Shown: positions 46,395 through 56,965 of the stretch, piece after piece | Position numbering within the stretch: the first letter of the stretch is position 1 | Layout of the letters: the number at the start of each line of letters is the position of its first letter | Source: Enterovibrio coralii | GTDB taxonomy: Bacteria > Pseudomonadota > Gammaproteobacteria > Enterobacterales > Vibrionaceae | DNA: 64,000 nucleotides | Direction of reading: 5' to 3' | Assembly: GCF_001559595.1 (NCBI RefSeq) | Contig: NZ_LNTY01000059.1 | Span: 166,783-230,782 of the forward strand | Notes under the pieces: generated by a model | Database searches by the model: none | Told to the model about the DNA's origin: nothing | The model's input: the letters and a program-made list of their open reading frames with translations, nothing else | Program-made: the position numbers and the translations under genes

Positions 46395-48785
46395 TTATTG
46401 GGAGGTAGAAAGAATGCTGCTGTTATCAACATCCAGTGTCTTTCCGTCGCCGCCAATAAAAGAGGCGATTTGCTTCAGCATTTGCTCGTTAGCCGCTGCA
46501 CTTGGCGTGGTACTCAACAATGAAGAGTGTCCACCTTCAGTAAACAACAGGGCACTTTTGACGGTTTGGTTTGAAACCGACGTTGTAGTGGCCGTTAATC
46601 CCAAAGGCTCAATGAGAGGCAATGTGCCGCCGCTTGGAGAATAAACCTCGTAAACGGTTGAGTTGGCTTTGATTGGCGTATTCTCTTTGAGCTCATTTGG
46701 AATGGTGGCATCGCCTGCTACCGAAGACAGATAAACCGGGATATCACTACCAATTGCGCTGGCATGGTTGATTGGGTCTACTGAATCAAGAACAATTTGT
46801 GCTGCGCCAGCGTACGCGTCAAACGCAGCGTAAGCAGGTTGCAACGCGGCGTCAGGGGAGTTGGCCTGAAAGCCTGCGAAGCAGGTTCCCAAATCGTTTA
46901 ACAAATTATTTTGCTGACAGAATCCAGCGAAACTTTGGTTTGCTCCCGCCAAAAGGTTGCCTTTCACAAAATTGCCAAATGCGCCTGAGTTGAGCAGTAG
47001 ATACGGAATTCCGCCGCCGGGGTTAGCCAGTGCCACCGCATTGATGTTGAATAGGTACGTGTCTGCAGTCGCGTTATTGACCGAGCGGTTAGCTACGTTT
47101 CCAACGTCAACCCCAGTAATTGCCCCCAGTGAGTGACCGACAAATGCCACGCCTTTGTTCGGGTCTAGGTTATCGAGTGGGGTATTTGTCGTTCCCCCTT
47201 GCAACAAGAACAAAAACACTCGGCCGATGGAGGCGCGAAGGTTAATGACGTCAATTGCACTTTGTCTCAAGTTGTCACGTGCAACGGGCAGCGCACCAAG
47301 ATTGAGATAAACAGCGGGGCTGCCTGTGGTTGCGCTGAGTTGTTGCGAGATAGCACGCTCACCGTGAAGTGGATGATCAATGGCGAAAATGGCGACACAG
47401 TTATCACCAATCAAACCATCAGCACCCGCTCCTCCGTTATCAGTAAGGGTCTCTTTACGCGATGTAATACCATGCTGGAAAATGGTGGCACGTACCTTTT
47501 CTCCCTCTGCACAGTTAGCCGAAGTCGGCATCACTAATGTAACAGGCACATCCTGCACTGAGCGCAGTTTGGGCACTGGGCTGTATTGCGTGATAAGCCG
47601 TTCTGCATCAAGTTGGCTGCCATCTGCTTTGGTCAGCGTTGCACCGACAAGTTTTGGCACCACCTCGGCCTGCTTAACGGGATCGGTAGAGACAGTAGCA
47701 AGGTCGGCTTCAGAGATGTCCAAACTGCTTAATTGGCTCAAAAGCGCGGCTTTGTCTGACGCTGAGCCACTGGATACGGTATTGGTGATCGCTGCCAGAC
47801 TCGGCATACCACTTTGCCAAGGCATCGTTGAAAATGTTGCTGCGTCCTTGCTCAAGAAATAAGGGAGTTTTACGGACAGTGAAAGGACGGTATTTCCACC
47901 CGCTGTTTGGGTTGGCGCAACGGCTTGAGGAGACAGTGAGAAGAGTGCCGCCAAGTCAGCCGCATCCACACTGCTTTCAATCGCTGAACCTTTCCATACA
48001 TCGGCGGGCGTACCAAGAATGGCTAGAGCGGTTGCTTGCTTGGCGGCATACAAAACGGCTCCGGCAGGCGTTGTACTGAACCAGGTTGAAAATGTGATGT
48101 CCTCCGACGGAACCCCCGCTTTTTCAAAATCGGCTTCGATAGTATGTGTAATGGATTGTGCGGGTTTTAGTGCATCACTCGGCGGTGTGGCTTTGTCTTT
48201 CAACACGGCATAGGAAGGGGTAATCCCCACGCTTTCTCCCATTACGTCTTTTAAGTCCTTGGTGACGGCATACATGTAATTAGCACCAGGGCTGAGCGGC
48301 TTTTTCAGCGTCACGGTCAACGTTTTTCCGGATGCGCTAACGGTGTAATCATCGCCTTCTGACAACAAGGTCGGGGTGACATTTGAGGACGATGACGTAG
48401 GGTTAGAGCTGGACATCAAACGAAAGCCCTGACTTGCCGTTGATGTATCTAAATCATTTCCCGTAAAAGAAATGTTGATAGGTGAGTGTGTTCCCCAGCC
48501 ATCTGTTTTACCGACAGCGGTTTCTGGATTCGAAATGTCTGTGGAGTACCCGGCACTTCCAACGGAACCTTCCGCTGCAATCGTACCGTCATGCCTATCG
48601 ATAGCGAGAAAGCTGGGAGTGACAACCGTTGGCACGGGATCTAACAAATCAAAGTCAACTTTTGTTGGTGCATTCAGACTATCTGCAATATCCGGATCGA
48701 CCGTAGGTTCACCTGATAAACCGGAGTCATTACATGCCGATAAAAGGGCGGCAGAAACCATCATGGCTAAAATTTTCGTTTTCAT
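46395..48785 (-). CDS. volA: VolA/Pla-1 family surface lipoprotein lipase
   Basis: Lipoprotein lipase of 796 aa. The signal peptide MKTKILAMMVSAALLSAC ends in lipobox LLSAC. An N-terminal 'bacterial virulence factor lipase' domain covers about residues 20-280, then an alpha/beta-hydrolase domain with nucleophile Ser552 in GHSLG and probable catalytic His753 in EGGHSS. In V. cholerae VolA is surface-exposed, cleaves lysophosphatidylcholine and feeds the fatty acid to FadL. The same partnership is implied here: volA starts 33 bp after the fadL stop, on the same strand. Start chosen because GAGG stands seven bases before ATG 48785. Confidence 0.92.
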   Translation of the reverse strand: MKTKILAMMVSAALLSACNDSGLSGEPTVDPDIADSLNAPTKVDFDLLDPVPTVVTPSFLAIDRHDGTIAAEGSVGSAGYSTDISNPETAVGKTDGWGTHSPINISFTGNDLDTSTASQGFRLMSSSNPTSSSSNVTPTLLSEGDDYTVSASGKTLTVTLKKPLSPGANYMYAVTKDLKDVMGESVGITPSYAVLKDKATPPSDALKPAQSITHTIEADFEKAGVPSEDITFSTWFSTTPAGAVLYAAKQATALAILGTPADVWKGSAIESSVDAADLAALFSLSPQAVAPTQTAGGNTVLSLSVKLPYFLSKDAATFSTMPWQSGMPSLAAITNTVSSGSASDKAALLSQLSSLDISEADLATVSTDPVKQAEVVPKLVGATLTKADGSQLDAERLITQYSPVPKLRSVQDVPVTLVMPTSANCAEGEKVRATIFQHGITSRKETLTDNGGAGADGLIGDNCVAIFAIDHPLHGERAISQQLSATTGSPAVYLNLGALPVARDNLRQSAIDVINLRASIGRVFLFLLQGGTTNTPLDNLDPNKGVAFVGHSLGAITGVDVGNVANRSVNNATADTYLFNINAVALANPGGGIPYLLLNSGAFGNFVKGNLLAGANQSFAGFCQQNNLLNDLGTCFAGFQANSPDAALQPAYAAFDAYAGAAQIVLDSVDPINHASAIGSDIPVYLSSVAGDATIPNELKENTPIKANSTVYEVYSPSGGTLPLIEPLGLTATTTSVSNQTVKSALLFTEGGHSSLLSTTPSAAANEQMLKQIASFIGGDGKTLDVDNSSILSTSQ

Positions 48786-48818
48786 AAAACGCCTCATGAA
48801 CTGCAAATCGATGAAAAG

Positions 48819-50066
48819 TTAGAAGGTGTAGTTAGCCTGCATGGCATATATCAGGGCGTTTCCTGAACTGTCGAAGTTTTCACCGTCTTCTGAGAAGGTG
48901 CCGGATTTACTGTCGATGAGCGTAAAACCTGCATCAAAGGAAAGATCGCTGCTGTATTGATAGGTCGCACCGATGGAGTACCAGTATCGATCGGTATCAG
49001 GAATACTCAGCGTTGCTTCACCTGCTTGTTCATCAAAGGCAAAGCCAGCGCGCACTAACCATTGGTCATTGAGGTGGTGTGTTACGCCCAGCGACCAGCG
49101 AAGGGCATTTTCATAATGTTCTTCTTTGAGGAAACAAATGCCAGCACCATCAGAAGAGTTACATCGAGGGTTTGTTGCTCGAAGTTCTTTGAATTGGCTC
49201 CACTCAGTCCAAAGCACGGAGTAATGAACTGCCCATTCAGGATCAACCTGATGAAAGCCAGAAAACTCGAAAGTGGCGGGGAGGACGGCTTCCAAGTCGC
49301 CTTTAACCGTGGTGCCAGGAGGCAGACGAGCGGCGATGCCAGTGTGGTCAGTAAAATCACCTTCAAAATCCAACGTCACTTCTGAGCGGTAAGCAAACCC
49401 AAAGCGATTGTTACTATCCAGTTCATACAGCGCACCGACATTCCATCCGAAACCGAATGTGTCACCTTCCATGGTGATCAGCTTGTCTGAAGGATTACGT
49501 TGCAGAGGGACGGCCAGAATCCCAACGTGCCGGTTAAGCTCTGCAATGCCATAAACCGCACTGAGACCTGCACCTAAGCTCCAATGATCGTTGGCTTTCC
49601 ACGCGATATTCGGATTAAAGGTCACGCTAACGAGCGAGGTATCGCCTGCAGAACTGCCTTGGTTGAAATCATCTGGGTAGTCGGTTGCGACCCCGTACCC
49701 CGTAAAGAGTGCCACGCCCCATGAAAATTGGTCGTTGATAGGGGAGATGTAATAGGAAGCGGGCACAATGGCGTATGGAGCGACATCTTTAGCGGATTGC
49801 TCCCTAGATGGTCCAGTGTGTGAAACGTCTACATTCGGGTCCACGAAACTGATGACACCCGATGTCGTCGCGCGGTCAAACACTGTCATGGCTGCAGGGT
49901 TACGAGATAACACGGAAGCGTTATCTGCCGTTGCGGCTTCACCTGCAAAAGCCCGGCCGAGACCACTGGCGGAATGTTCGGATACTTGGTAACCCGCACT
50001 CCATGCGAGTGATGATGTGCAAGCGACTGCGATTGCAATTGCCGTCTTCAAAAGTTTTTGTGACAT
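48819..50066 (-). CDS. fadL: Outer-membrane long-chain fatty acid transporter FadL (copy 1)
   Basis: Beta-barrel porin of 415 aa for long-chain fatty acids. A signal peptide of about 24 residues (cleavage after SLAWSA) precedes the FadL plug GYQVSEHSASGLGRAFAGEAATADNASVLSRNPAAM; the C-terminus ends in an aromatic (YTF) as outer-membrane barrels do. Start MSQKLLKTA has GAGAGGC before it; the frame continues upstream without similarity. It heads an operon with volA and has a FadR-like box about 105 bp upstream. Confidence 0.94.
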   Translation of the reverse strand: MSQKLLKTAIAIAVACTSSLAWSAGYQVSEHSASGLGRAFAGEAATADNASVLSRNPAAMTVFDRATTSGVISFVDPNVDVSHTGPSREQSAKDVAPYAIVPASYYISPINDQFSWGVALFTGYGVATDYPDDFNQGSSAGDTSLVSVTFNPNIAWKANDHWSLGAGLSAVYGIAELNRHVGILAVPLQRNPSDKLITMEGDTFGFGWNVGALYELDSNNRFGFAYRSEVTLDFEGDFTDHTGIAARLPPGTTVKGDLEAVLPATFEFSGFHQVDPEWAVHYSVLWTEWSQFKELRATNPRCNSSDGAGICFLKEEHYENALRWSLGVTHHLNDQWLVRAGFAFDEQAGEATLSIPDTDRYWYSIGATYQYSSDLSFDAGFTLIDSKSGTFSEDGENFDSSGNALIYAMQANYTF

Positions 50067-50169
50067 ACAGCCTCTCTGTCCGTTAGAGATGTCCGATGAA
50101 ATACATGTGTAACTTATTGTTTTAATATGTTTAAAAGATGAGACGAGGTGAGAGTGCATTGCTGCATAC

Positions 50170-50186
50170 AGCTGGTCGGATCTTTT
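50170..50186 (+). promoter_or_regulatory. FadR-like operator upstream of fadL-volA
   Basis: AGCTGGTCGGATCTTTT matches the FadR consensus AGCTGGTCCGAYNTGTT at all but two positions. Confidence 0.65.
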
Positions 50187-50465
50187 CGCTGAGTAATATG
50201 GCACGCAATATCGGATTGTTAAACGTCTGTTAAATTGACGATTTTGGACAAAAATGCAGATGGAATGACGTACGGAAAAGGAAAAGAGCGTTTGAAGTGA
50301 ATACTCTAAAAGTGAAATATCACTATTGAGTATAATGTTATTAGTAAGTTAGCGGATTCTATTGAGTTTTAGGAAACTAAACGGGCGTTTGAAAATAAAT
50401 GAAAGGGGCAGGGTTTTTGTTCGTCACGCGATTTTTATAAAAATCTTGGATATGTGAAGAAAATA

Positions 50466-50497
50466 AAAAAGCCGACTGCAACGAGTCGACTTTTTAT
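50466..50497 (-). terminator. Terminator of fadL copy 2
   Basis: AAAGTCGAC / GTCGGCTTT stem with a T-run on the reverse strand, 20 bp after the stop. Confidence 0.8.
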
Positions 50498-50515
50498 TAA
50501 TTATGAAACAGATGC

Positions 50516-51829
50516 TTAGAATGTGTAGTTTGCGCTAATTGCGTAGATGTAAGCGTCACCGCCTGCTTCGAATGTAAATGGTACCCCACCCTCAGTTTCG
50601 GTGCCTGAGACAGTATCTCCTTTCAGGTATGCGAAGCCACCGTCGATAGTGAGATTGTCAGATGCTTTGTAAGTCGCACCGATTGAATACCAGTTACGCT
50701 CGGTATCTGGGATACTCATCGTTCTGTGAGAATCAGGCACTGGACTTTCATCTAAAGCAATACCAGCACGAAGTGTCCACTGGTTATTCAAGTAATGTGT
50801 TGCGCCAACAGCATAGCGCCAGCTGTCATCCCACTTCTCGTCTTTTTGCAAACAAACGCCTGCGCCAGCCGTGCTTGTACATGAAGAGCCTGTTGCACGT
50901 AGTTCTTGGAAAGAACTCCAGCCAATGCGCATTGCACTGTAATGAATTGCCCACTTAGGTGCTAATTTATGGTAACCAGAAAACTCAAGGATATCTGGAA
51001 GATTTAATTCCAGCTCTCCAGGCACCGTTGTGTTGTTAATCACCGTGCTAGGGCTTGATGTTCCTCTATAGTCGCCTTCTAGCGTAATGTCTGTTTCTGA
51101 TCTGTAAGATAGGCCTAGTCTATTGTTTTCATTGATTTCCCAGAGAACACCAACATTCCATCCGAAGCCCCATCCATCACCTTTCAAGTTGGTCACTTGA
51201 TCTGATGGAGATGTTAAACCAAGGTTTTGCAAATCTGTTGAACTGAAAGCTGCAGCACCAGCATTTCTTACCAAAGATGCATCAGCATAAATGGCGTTCA
51301 AACCGAAACCCAAGCTCCATTCAGGGGTGATCTTATAGGCATAGTTCACGTTAAAGTCGACAGTAGTGAGTTCAGTTTGACCTGCAATTAAACCTGCGGC
51401 TGAATCTGAAGGATATTCTGTTGCCAAGCCAAAGTTTGAGAATGCAGAAACACCGATGGCAGATTTTTCATTCAATGGGCGAACATAATGGATATTTGGA
51501 ACGATGGCATCGGGAGCTACGCCGCTGTGATCTGACGTTGTATTGGGTATCGCAGACGCAGGATTAGTGCCTACAGTATTCACCTTCGCGTTAACATCAG
51601 GCTGTATAAAAGAAATACCACCAGAGAGCTGTGCTGAATCAAACATGGTCATTGCAGCAGGGTTACGCACAGCAACGGCAGCGTTGTCGGCGATGGCTGC
51701 TTCACCAGCGAATGCGCGGCCTAAGCCGCTGGCGGAATGCTCACTAATTTGGAATCCGGCACCGTGTGCTTGAAAAGTTGCCAGAGCAATCGCTGCGGAT
51801 AGTAGGGTACGGTTTGTTACACGTTTCAT
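50516..51829 (-). CDS. fadL: Outer-membrane long-chain fatty acid transporter FadL (copy 2)
   Basis: Second FadL paralogue, 437 aa. Signal peptide of about 23 residues (cleavage after AHG/A), then GFQISEHSASGLGRAFAGEAAIADNAAVAVRNPAAM nearly identical to copy 1; the rest of the barrel is clearly homologous but diverged, with an extra loop near the C-terminus. It ends ANYTF. Start MKRVTNRTLL with GAGAGGC upstream, the same leader as copy 1. It has its own terminator and a FadR-like site upstream, so it is a separate transcription unit. Confidence 0.94.
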   Translation of the reverse strand: MKRVTNRTLLSAAIALATFQAHGAGFQISEHSASGLGRAFAGEAAIADNAAVAVRNPAAMTMFDSAQLSGGISFIQPDVNAKVNTVGTNPASAIPNTTSDHSGVAPDAIVPNIHYVRPLNEKSAIGVSAFSNFGLATEYPSDSAAGLIAGQTELTTVDFNVNYAYKITPEWSLGFGLNAIYADASLVRNAGAAAFSSTDLQNLGLTSPSDQVTNLKGDGWGFGWNVGVLWEINENNRLGLSYRSETDITLEGDYRGTSSPSTVINNTTVPGELELNLPDILEFSGYHKLAPKWAIHYSAMRIGWSSFQELRATGSSCTSTAGAGVCLQKDEKWDDSWRYAVGATHYLNNQWTLRAGIALDESPVPDSHRTMSIPDTERNWYSIGATYKASDNLTIDGGFAYLKGDTVSGTETEGGVPFTFEAGGDAYIYAISANYTF

Positions 51830-51975
51830 CAGTCTTAGCCTCTCTGTCACTGCTTTTGTTTTGCCCGTAGCTGCATAGCCTTGTATCAAACACGCTATTA
51901 CGGTTCAGTTTTAAGAGTATATTCGGCTTTCGAATGAATGTGACGGATTTGTTATCAATAGTTTGCGTTAGATCT

Positions 51976-51992
51976 ACAATGGTATGACCACT
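51976..51992 (+). promoter_or_regulatory. FadR-like operator upstream of fadL copy 2
   Basis: The core TGGTATGACCA (51980-51990) differs from TGGTCNGACCA at one position. It lies about 150 bp upstream of the start codon. Confidence 0.55.
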
Positions 51993-52110
51993 AAATTTTC
52001 GTGAATTCATACTCTTGTTTGAAACGATTGTTTGAGCTGTGAGAGTGAGTATCGGAACGCCTTGTTTTTACTGGCGTTCCGAGGTGGGCAGATTGGAGAG
52101 AAGGAGAATG

Positions 52111-52779
52111 TTAGTCAGAATTTTGTTCGGATTCTTCTTCAGGCGAAATAACTGGCCAACCGCCCAATTTCTTCCATTTGTTAACGATCTCACAGAATAG
52201 TTCAGCAGTTCTTTCTGTATCGTACAGTGCAGAGTGGGCTTCGCGGTTATCAAAAGCGATACCTGCGGTTTGGCACGCTTTTGCCAAAACCGTTTGCCCC
52301 AGAGCTAGGCCGCTCAATGCTGCGGTATCAAAGGTAGCAAAAGGATGGAAAGGGTTTCGTTTCAGGTTTGCGCGCTCTGATGCTGCCATAACAAAACTGT
52401 GGTCGAAGTTGGCGTTATGAGCAACCATGATAGAACGTTGGCAGCCTTGTGCCTTTTGTTCTTTTCGGATGAGTTTGAAGATTTCTTTTAGGGCGTGTTC
52501 TTCGCTCACAGCACCGCGCAATGGACTGAATGGATCTTTAATGCCGTTAAACTCAAGTGCTTCCTTAACCAGATTCGCACCTTCAAAAGGCATAACATGA
52601 AAATGCAGAGTTTTGTCCGGTGAAATCCAACCTTCGTCGTCCATCTTTAAAGTGACGGCACAAATCTCCAGCAATGCATCGGTTTTCGCATTGAAGCCTG
52701 CAGTTTCAACGTCAATAACCACTGGGAAGTAGCCACGAAATCGTGCTTTTAAGGTGTTTAGGTTGGTTTCTTGGGTCAT
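52111..52779 (-). CDS. rnt: Ribonuclease T
   Basis: 3'-5' exoribonuclease of the DEDDh superfamily that trims tRNA and other stable RNAs, 222 aa. Catalytic motifs: VVIDVETAGF (Exo I), HNANFDHSF (Exo II) and AHSALYDTERTA (Exo III with the general-base His). Start MTQETNLNTL preferred by family length; the frame opens five codons earlier. Divergent from motY, as in other vibrios. Confidence 0.96.
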   Translation of the reverse strand: MTQETNLNTLKARFRGYFPVVIDVETAGFNAKTDALLEICAVTLKMDDEGWISPDKTLHFHVMPFEGANLVKEALEFNGIKDPFSPLRGAVSEEHALKEIFKLIRKEQKAQGCQRSIMVAHNANFDHSFVMAASERANLKRNPFHPFATFDTAALSGLALGQTVLAKACQTAGIAFDNREAHSALYDTERTAELFCEIVNKWKKLGGWPVISPEEESEQNSD

Positions 52780-52945
52780 ATTTGAGCAACTCATTAAAAT
52801 CAGGCGTGCATTATGTCAGAACCAGCACTCTTTTTCATTTTCTTGTTGGGCCGATGATTATTACAATTACCACTAAAGAACTTGTATTGATGACCGATAC
52901 AACAAGTAACGCTATTTAACGAAAGATATAGGAGCCAGCCAGATT

Positions 52946-53833
52946 ATGAAAAGCGCGATTCGCCAAACGCTTCTCCCTCTGTGCATTGCTGCAGCAATCG
53001 CTCCTATCTCTGCATCTGCCAGCAAATACTATGGTGCCCAACCTACAGAATCAGTATGGCAGGTGAAGGTGGACACGCCGATTGAATGTCGCGTGGAGCA
53101 TGTCATTCCTAATTTTGGTCTGGCCGCGTTCACGTCTCGCGCAAGCAAAAAGATTAACCTCGATTTTGAATTAGAAATGCGTCGCCCAATGGGGCAGACG
53201 GAAAACGTGGCACTCGTGTCTAAACCACCAGTTTGGACACCAGGTGAACCAGCAGAGTACATTGACCGCTTGAAGTTCTATCAACAGTTCGACGGTTATG
53301 TTGATGGTCAAACAGCATGGAGCATGCTTGCGGAATTAGAATCTGGCCGTTTGCCGACTTTCAGTTTCCGTGAGTGGCAAAGTCGCGGAAAGCGTGTTGA
53401 AGTTGCACTCTCACCCGTCGCTTTCCAATCTTCATACAATGAGTTCAGCGCGTGCCTATCAAGATTGCTTCCTTATTCGTTTGAGGACATTGCGTTTACC
53501 ACGTTGCATTACGACGAAAACGGCGATGACCTGAATAAGCAGTCAATGGCAAAACTGGCTCAGATTGCGGAGTTTGTCCGCTATAGCCCTGATATCGACT
53601 TGGTCCTTATGGCGACATACACAGACACGCGTGGCGCAAAAGCCGCCAACCAGAGAATGTCAGAAAAGCGTGCGAAGAAACTGGAAGAGTACTTCATGTC
53701 GCTTGGCCTGCCGAAAAACCGCATCCAAGTAGAAGCATACGGTGAACGTCGTCCTATCGCGGTGAATGAAACGCCAATTGGTCGAAACAAAAACCGTCGC
53801 GTGGTGATCTCGCTGGGACGAACGATCATTTAA
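52946..53833 (+). CDS. motY: Sodium-type flagellar motor protein MotY
   Basis: T-ring component of the polar flagellar Na+ motor, 295 aa, periplasmic. A signal peptide of about 25 residues (cleavage after ISASA) precedes a MotY-specific N-terminal domain (YYGAQPTESVWQVKVDTPIECRVEHVIPNFG). The C-terminal OmpA-like peptidoglycan-binding domain covers about 185-293, with the signature TDTRGAKAANQRMSEKRAKKLEEYF. ATAGGAG serves as ribosome-binding site. It indicates a sodium-driven polar flagellum. Confidence 0.95.
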   Translation: MKSAIRQTLLPLCIAAAIAPISASASKYYGAQPTESVWQVKVDTPIECRVEHVIPNFGLAAFTSRASKKINLDFELEMRRPMGQTENVALVSKPPVWTPGEPAEYIDRLKFYQQFDGYVDGQTAWSMLAELESGRLPTFSFREWQSRGKRVEVALSPVAFQSSYNEFSACLSRLLPYSFEDIAFTTLHYDENGDDLNKQSMAKLAQIAEFVRYSPDIDLVLMATYTDTRGAKAANQRMSEKRAKKLEEYFMSLGLPKNRIQVEAYGERRPIAVNETPIGRNKNRRVVISLGRTII

Positions 53834-53847
53834 CCCAACAAGAATCG

Positions 53848-53877
53848 AAAAAAGCCCCGATGCCGGGGCTTTTTTGT
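53848..53877. terminator. Bidirectional terminator between motY and the HD-GYP gene
   Basis: AAAAAAGCCCCG / CGGGGCTTTTTT stem between convergent genes. Confidence 0.88.
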
Positions 53878-53909
53878 GTCTGGTGTCCTGTCCTAAATAA
53901 GGTTGACAC

Positions 53910-56812
53910 TTAAACGGCTGCTTTTTCTTTGGTTTGCTCCGACGGCGTAACTATCGCCAGCAACGCTGCTTCGTCGACATCGTCGTGTTGAGAAGCGGGC
54001 AAGAAAGCATCGGCATAACGCTGGTAGACTTTCTGGTTGATAAACAGCCTAAAGAGATCAGGGTCTACGTGCTTATCTTTCGCCATAAAGGCAAGAATTT
54101 TGAGTGCTTCACTCAGCGTCTTCGCTTTCTTGTAAGGCCTATCGCTGGCTGTCAGTGCCTCAAAGATATCGGCAACCGCATAATGCGTGCGTCTATTGCA
54201 AGAGAGGTTTCATCTAGACCGTATGGATACCCTTTACCATCCAACTTCTCATGGTGGCCGCCAGCGATTTCAGGAACACGTTGTAAATGCTGAGGATAGG
54301 GGAGCTTTTTCAACATCTTGATGGTTTGTATGATGTGATCGTTAATGATGAAGCGCTCTTCATCATTCAGTGTGCCCCGCTGAATAGAAAGGTTGTAGAG
54401 TTCACCGCGATTGTGTTGAAGCTCAGGAATCGACAAGCTGAACTCCCAGTTATCAAATGTCGCTTGTTGCTTGGCAAGCCAAGGAATTTGATGATCAGTT
54501 TTGTCATCAATCACACGCTCGACACATGGAAGCACGTTATCGCCGCGTTCAGCTCGACGATCGGCTTCTTCCCATGACAACCCAAGAGAATCATCGATCG
54601 TGCGCACCCAGGTGCGTTTTGAGATCTCTTCTAAGCGCGCAATGTTGCTTTCATCCATAAACTCGCCGCCGACATTACACTTGGCGATAAACGCAAAATC
54701 GTCATCGAGTTGTTTGTGTTTAGTCTCAAGCCACTGACGCCAGATGCTTTCATCTTCGCCTTCATACCGTTTTTGCCAGTAGGTGATTTCGGCATCTCGC
54801 TTCATGACTTCAAAGCGAGTACGAACTTCATGAATGCGGTTATAAATGGTTTCCAGTTTTGTTGCTTTGTCGACCACATATTCTGGCGTTGTGACCTTGC
54901 CACAGTCGTGTAGCCAAGAGGCAAAGTGAAGCGCCTCTTTTTCCTGTTCATCCAAATTGAAGTCAGGGAAGAGCTCTTTATCTTTATTCACTTCTTCCGC
55001 CAGCATAAAGGTCAATTCTGGTACACGTTGGCAGTGACCGCCTGTATACGGCGACTTGGTATCAATCGCAGATGCCATCATCTCAATAAAGGACTTAAAC
55101 AGATGTTTTTGCGCTGCAACGCGGTCCCAGTTCTCTTTAATAAGTGAAGCAAAACCGAGGAACTGGCGGATAAACAGAATCTTATCTTGCTGCGCTTTAG
55201 AGGGGCTTTCATTGAATCCGAGCAGTACATAACCCACACATGCCTTCTCGCGATTGTAGAGAGGCAATAGCCAAGCATGCTTGATGTTTTCAGGCAGACG
55301 GTTTCTTTGTATATCCGTTTCTGACGGTTTAAAACTGAAAAATGACTGGCACTCCAACGCCTTCGATATTTCAGGAGAGTCGTTGAGAAGGTTCGAGATA
55401 TCGAGCTTTTGGCTTTCGATACTTGTTGGGAACTGGGCAATAAGCACCAATTCGTCTGGCGACTCTGTAGGTTTCGTCCACAAATGTACCGTATCGGCTT
55501 CTGCGGTTTGGTGACAGTGAAGAACAATGTCAGCCATCAATGCATCAAAATTTGTGCTGTTGGAAACCCGATGCAGAGTATCGAGGAAGCTGCCAATGGT
55601 TTCTGACATAAGCTGCACTGATTCAGACAATTCATGCACTTCCACGATGTTCGATTGAGGTGTAGAGACGGAGGTGAAGTCCAGTTGTCGAATCCGTTGT
55701 GTTGCTCGGCCAAGTTGTTTCAGCGGATTGGCGATTTTCTGAGAGGCCCAAAGCACCATGATTGTGCCAATCAACAAGCCAAATACGCTGATGATGATTT
55801 GGTTGTTCCTGGCTTCAATTGCACTGCCAATCAGTGCTTTTTCAGGAATCGCTTTCGCAAGCCAAAGGCCTCGTTCCGAGCCAAAGTTCATGTGCATCAG
55901 ATTCAGCACCCAAGTTTGACCTTGGTGTTCGACTTTCTGATTAGACTCTTGCCACTCGGAGGTTTGGAACAACGTATTTAGCGGTGACTTCGTCAGTTCT
56001 TCCAAATAGACATTCTGGTTTGCGCCGGATGACGTACTTGGTAGGAAGCCGGTATGAGCAAAAATTCGGTGACTATCATCCAGCAACATCAATTGGGTGT
56101 CGGGTGAGTCGATAAGGGCATAGAGGAAGCGCTCCAGCGACGCGAGCGTAATGTCCGCAGCCAACACCGCACTGCCATCCGGCAATTTGCGCGATAAGGT
56201 CACGCCCATACGCTGAATGAACATGTAGTAGTAAGGGTCAGTAACATGAATGCTGCCGTCATCCGGCGCGACGTTATACCAAGGGCGGGTTGTTGGTGCG
56301 TATTCAATATTATTGGTATCAGCGGCTATGTAAGTAAGGCTTTCGTCGTAGTAGGTTCTGATTTGACGGCCTGTTGAACCATTGATGTCCACCATAATGT
56401 GGCTGTTCGATGGCGTTGAAAATTGCTCTTTCATAAAGTCAGGTTTCGTTGAGCGCACGAAGGCTGAACTTTCATCGGGGTACCCCAAATAGATAGAGAG
56501 CACGTCAGGGTTTCGCGTCATGATGGCGTTGATAGTAGAAAGCCACTGCGGATTATTAGCTGAAAAGACACTTTCTCCGAAACTGGAGGTGGCCATCATG
56601 TCCATCGAGGTGACGACGGGAGAGAGCAAGTTCTGAAAAGACGCTTTGATTTGGGCAGCGTTTTGCACGGCACGCTCAGAGGCGAGTTGTTCGTTTAAGG
56701 CTTTTGAGTTGTGGTAACTCAGAAAAATGAGGATGATGGATAGTGCTGAGACGACGACAAAAAAGATTCCAGCGATATGAATTTGGAGTGTGTAATGTCT
56801 CTTGGCGAACAT
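53910..56812 (-). pseudogene. Cache-HAMP-GAF-HD-GYP phosphodiesterase (copy 1), frameshifted
   Basis: Predicted membrane c-di-GMP phosphodiesterase, about 967 aa when restored. Helix at residues 12-32, periplasmic dCache domain to about 325, second helix 338-355, HAMP to about 408, GAF-like 420-560, then HD-GYP. The HD dyad is His635-Asp636 (LHDCGK) and the GYP motif HHEKLDGKGYP is at 853-863. About 160 residues are inserted between them. The frame breaks near 54180 right after ARIM; one extra G restores AVADIFEALTASDRPYKKAKTLSEAL and about 85 more residues to the stop at 53910. Downstream member of a tandem pair. Confidence 0.88.
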
Positions 56813-56965
56813 GCTCTTTGTCTTATAAGTAAGATGTTACTTAGAGACTATCAGATCTAAAAAATTACAATTCCTTTGCATTCATCCCTATGAATATCAT
56901 CACGAAAAAAAATCCATCGTGAGGCGTGGCTCGAAAAAAGTCGCCATTCAATACTGTCCAACTTG

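Larger units (their letters stand above)
50067..50515. promoter_or_regulatory. Region between the two fadL genes
   Basis: A 449-bp gene-free region upstream of fadL copy 1. Besides the FadR-like site (50170-50186) it holds an imperfect palindrome at 50301-50333 (ATACTC, AGTG, CACT, GAGTAT) and the terminator of copy 2. Confidence 0.5.
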
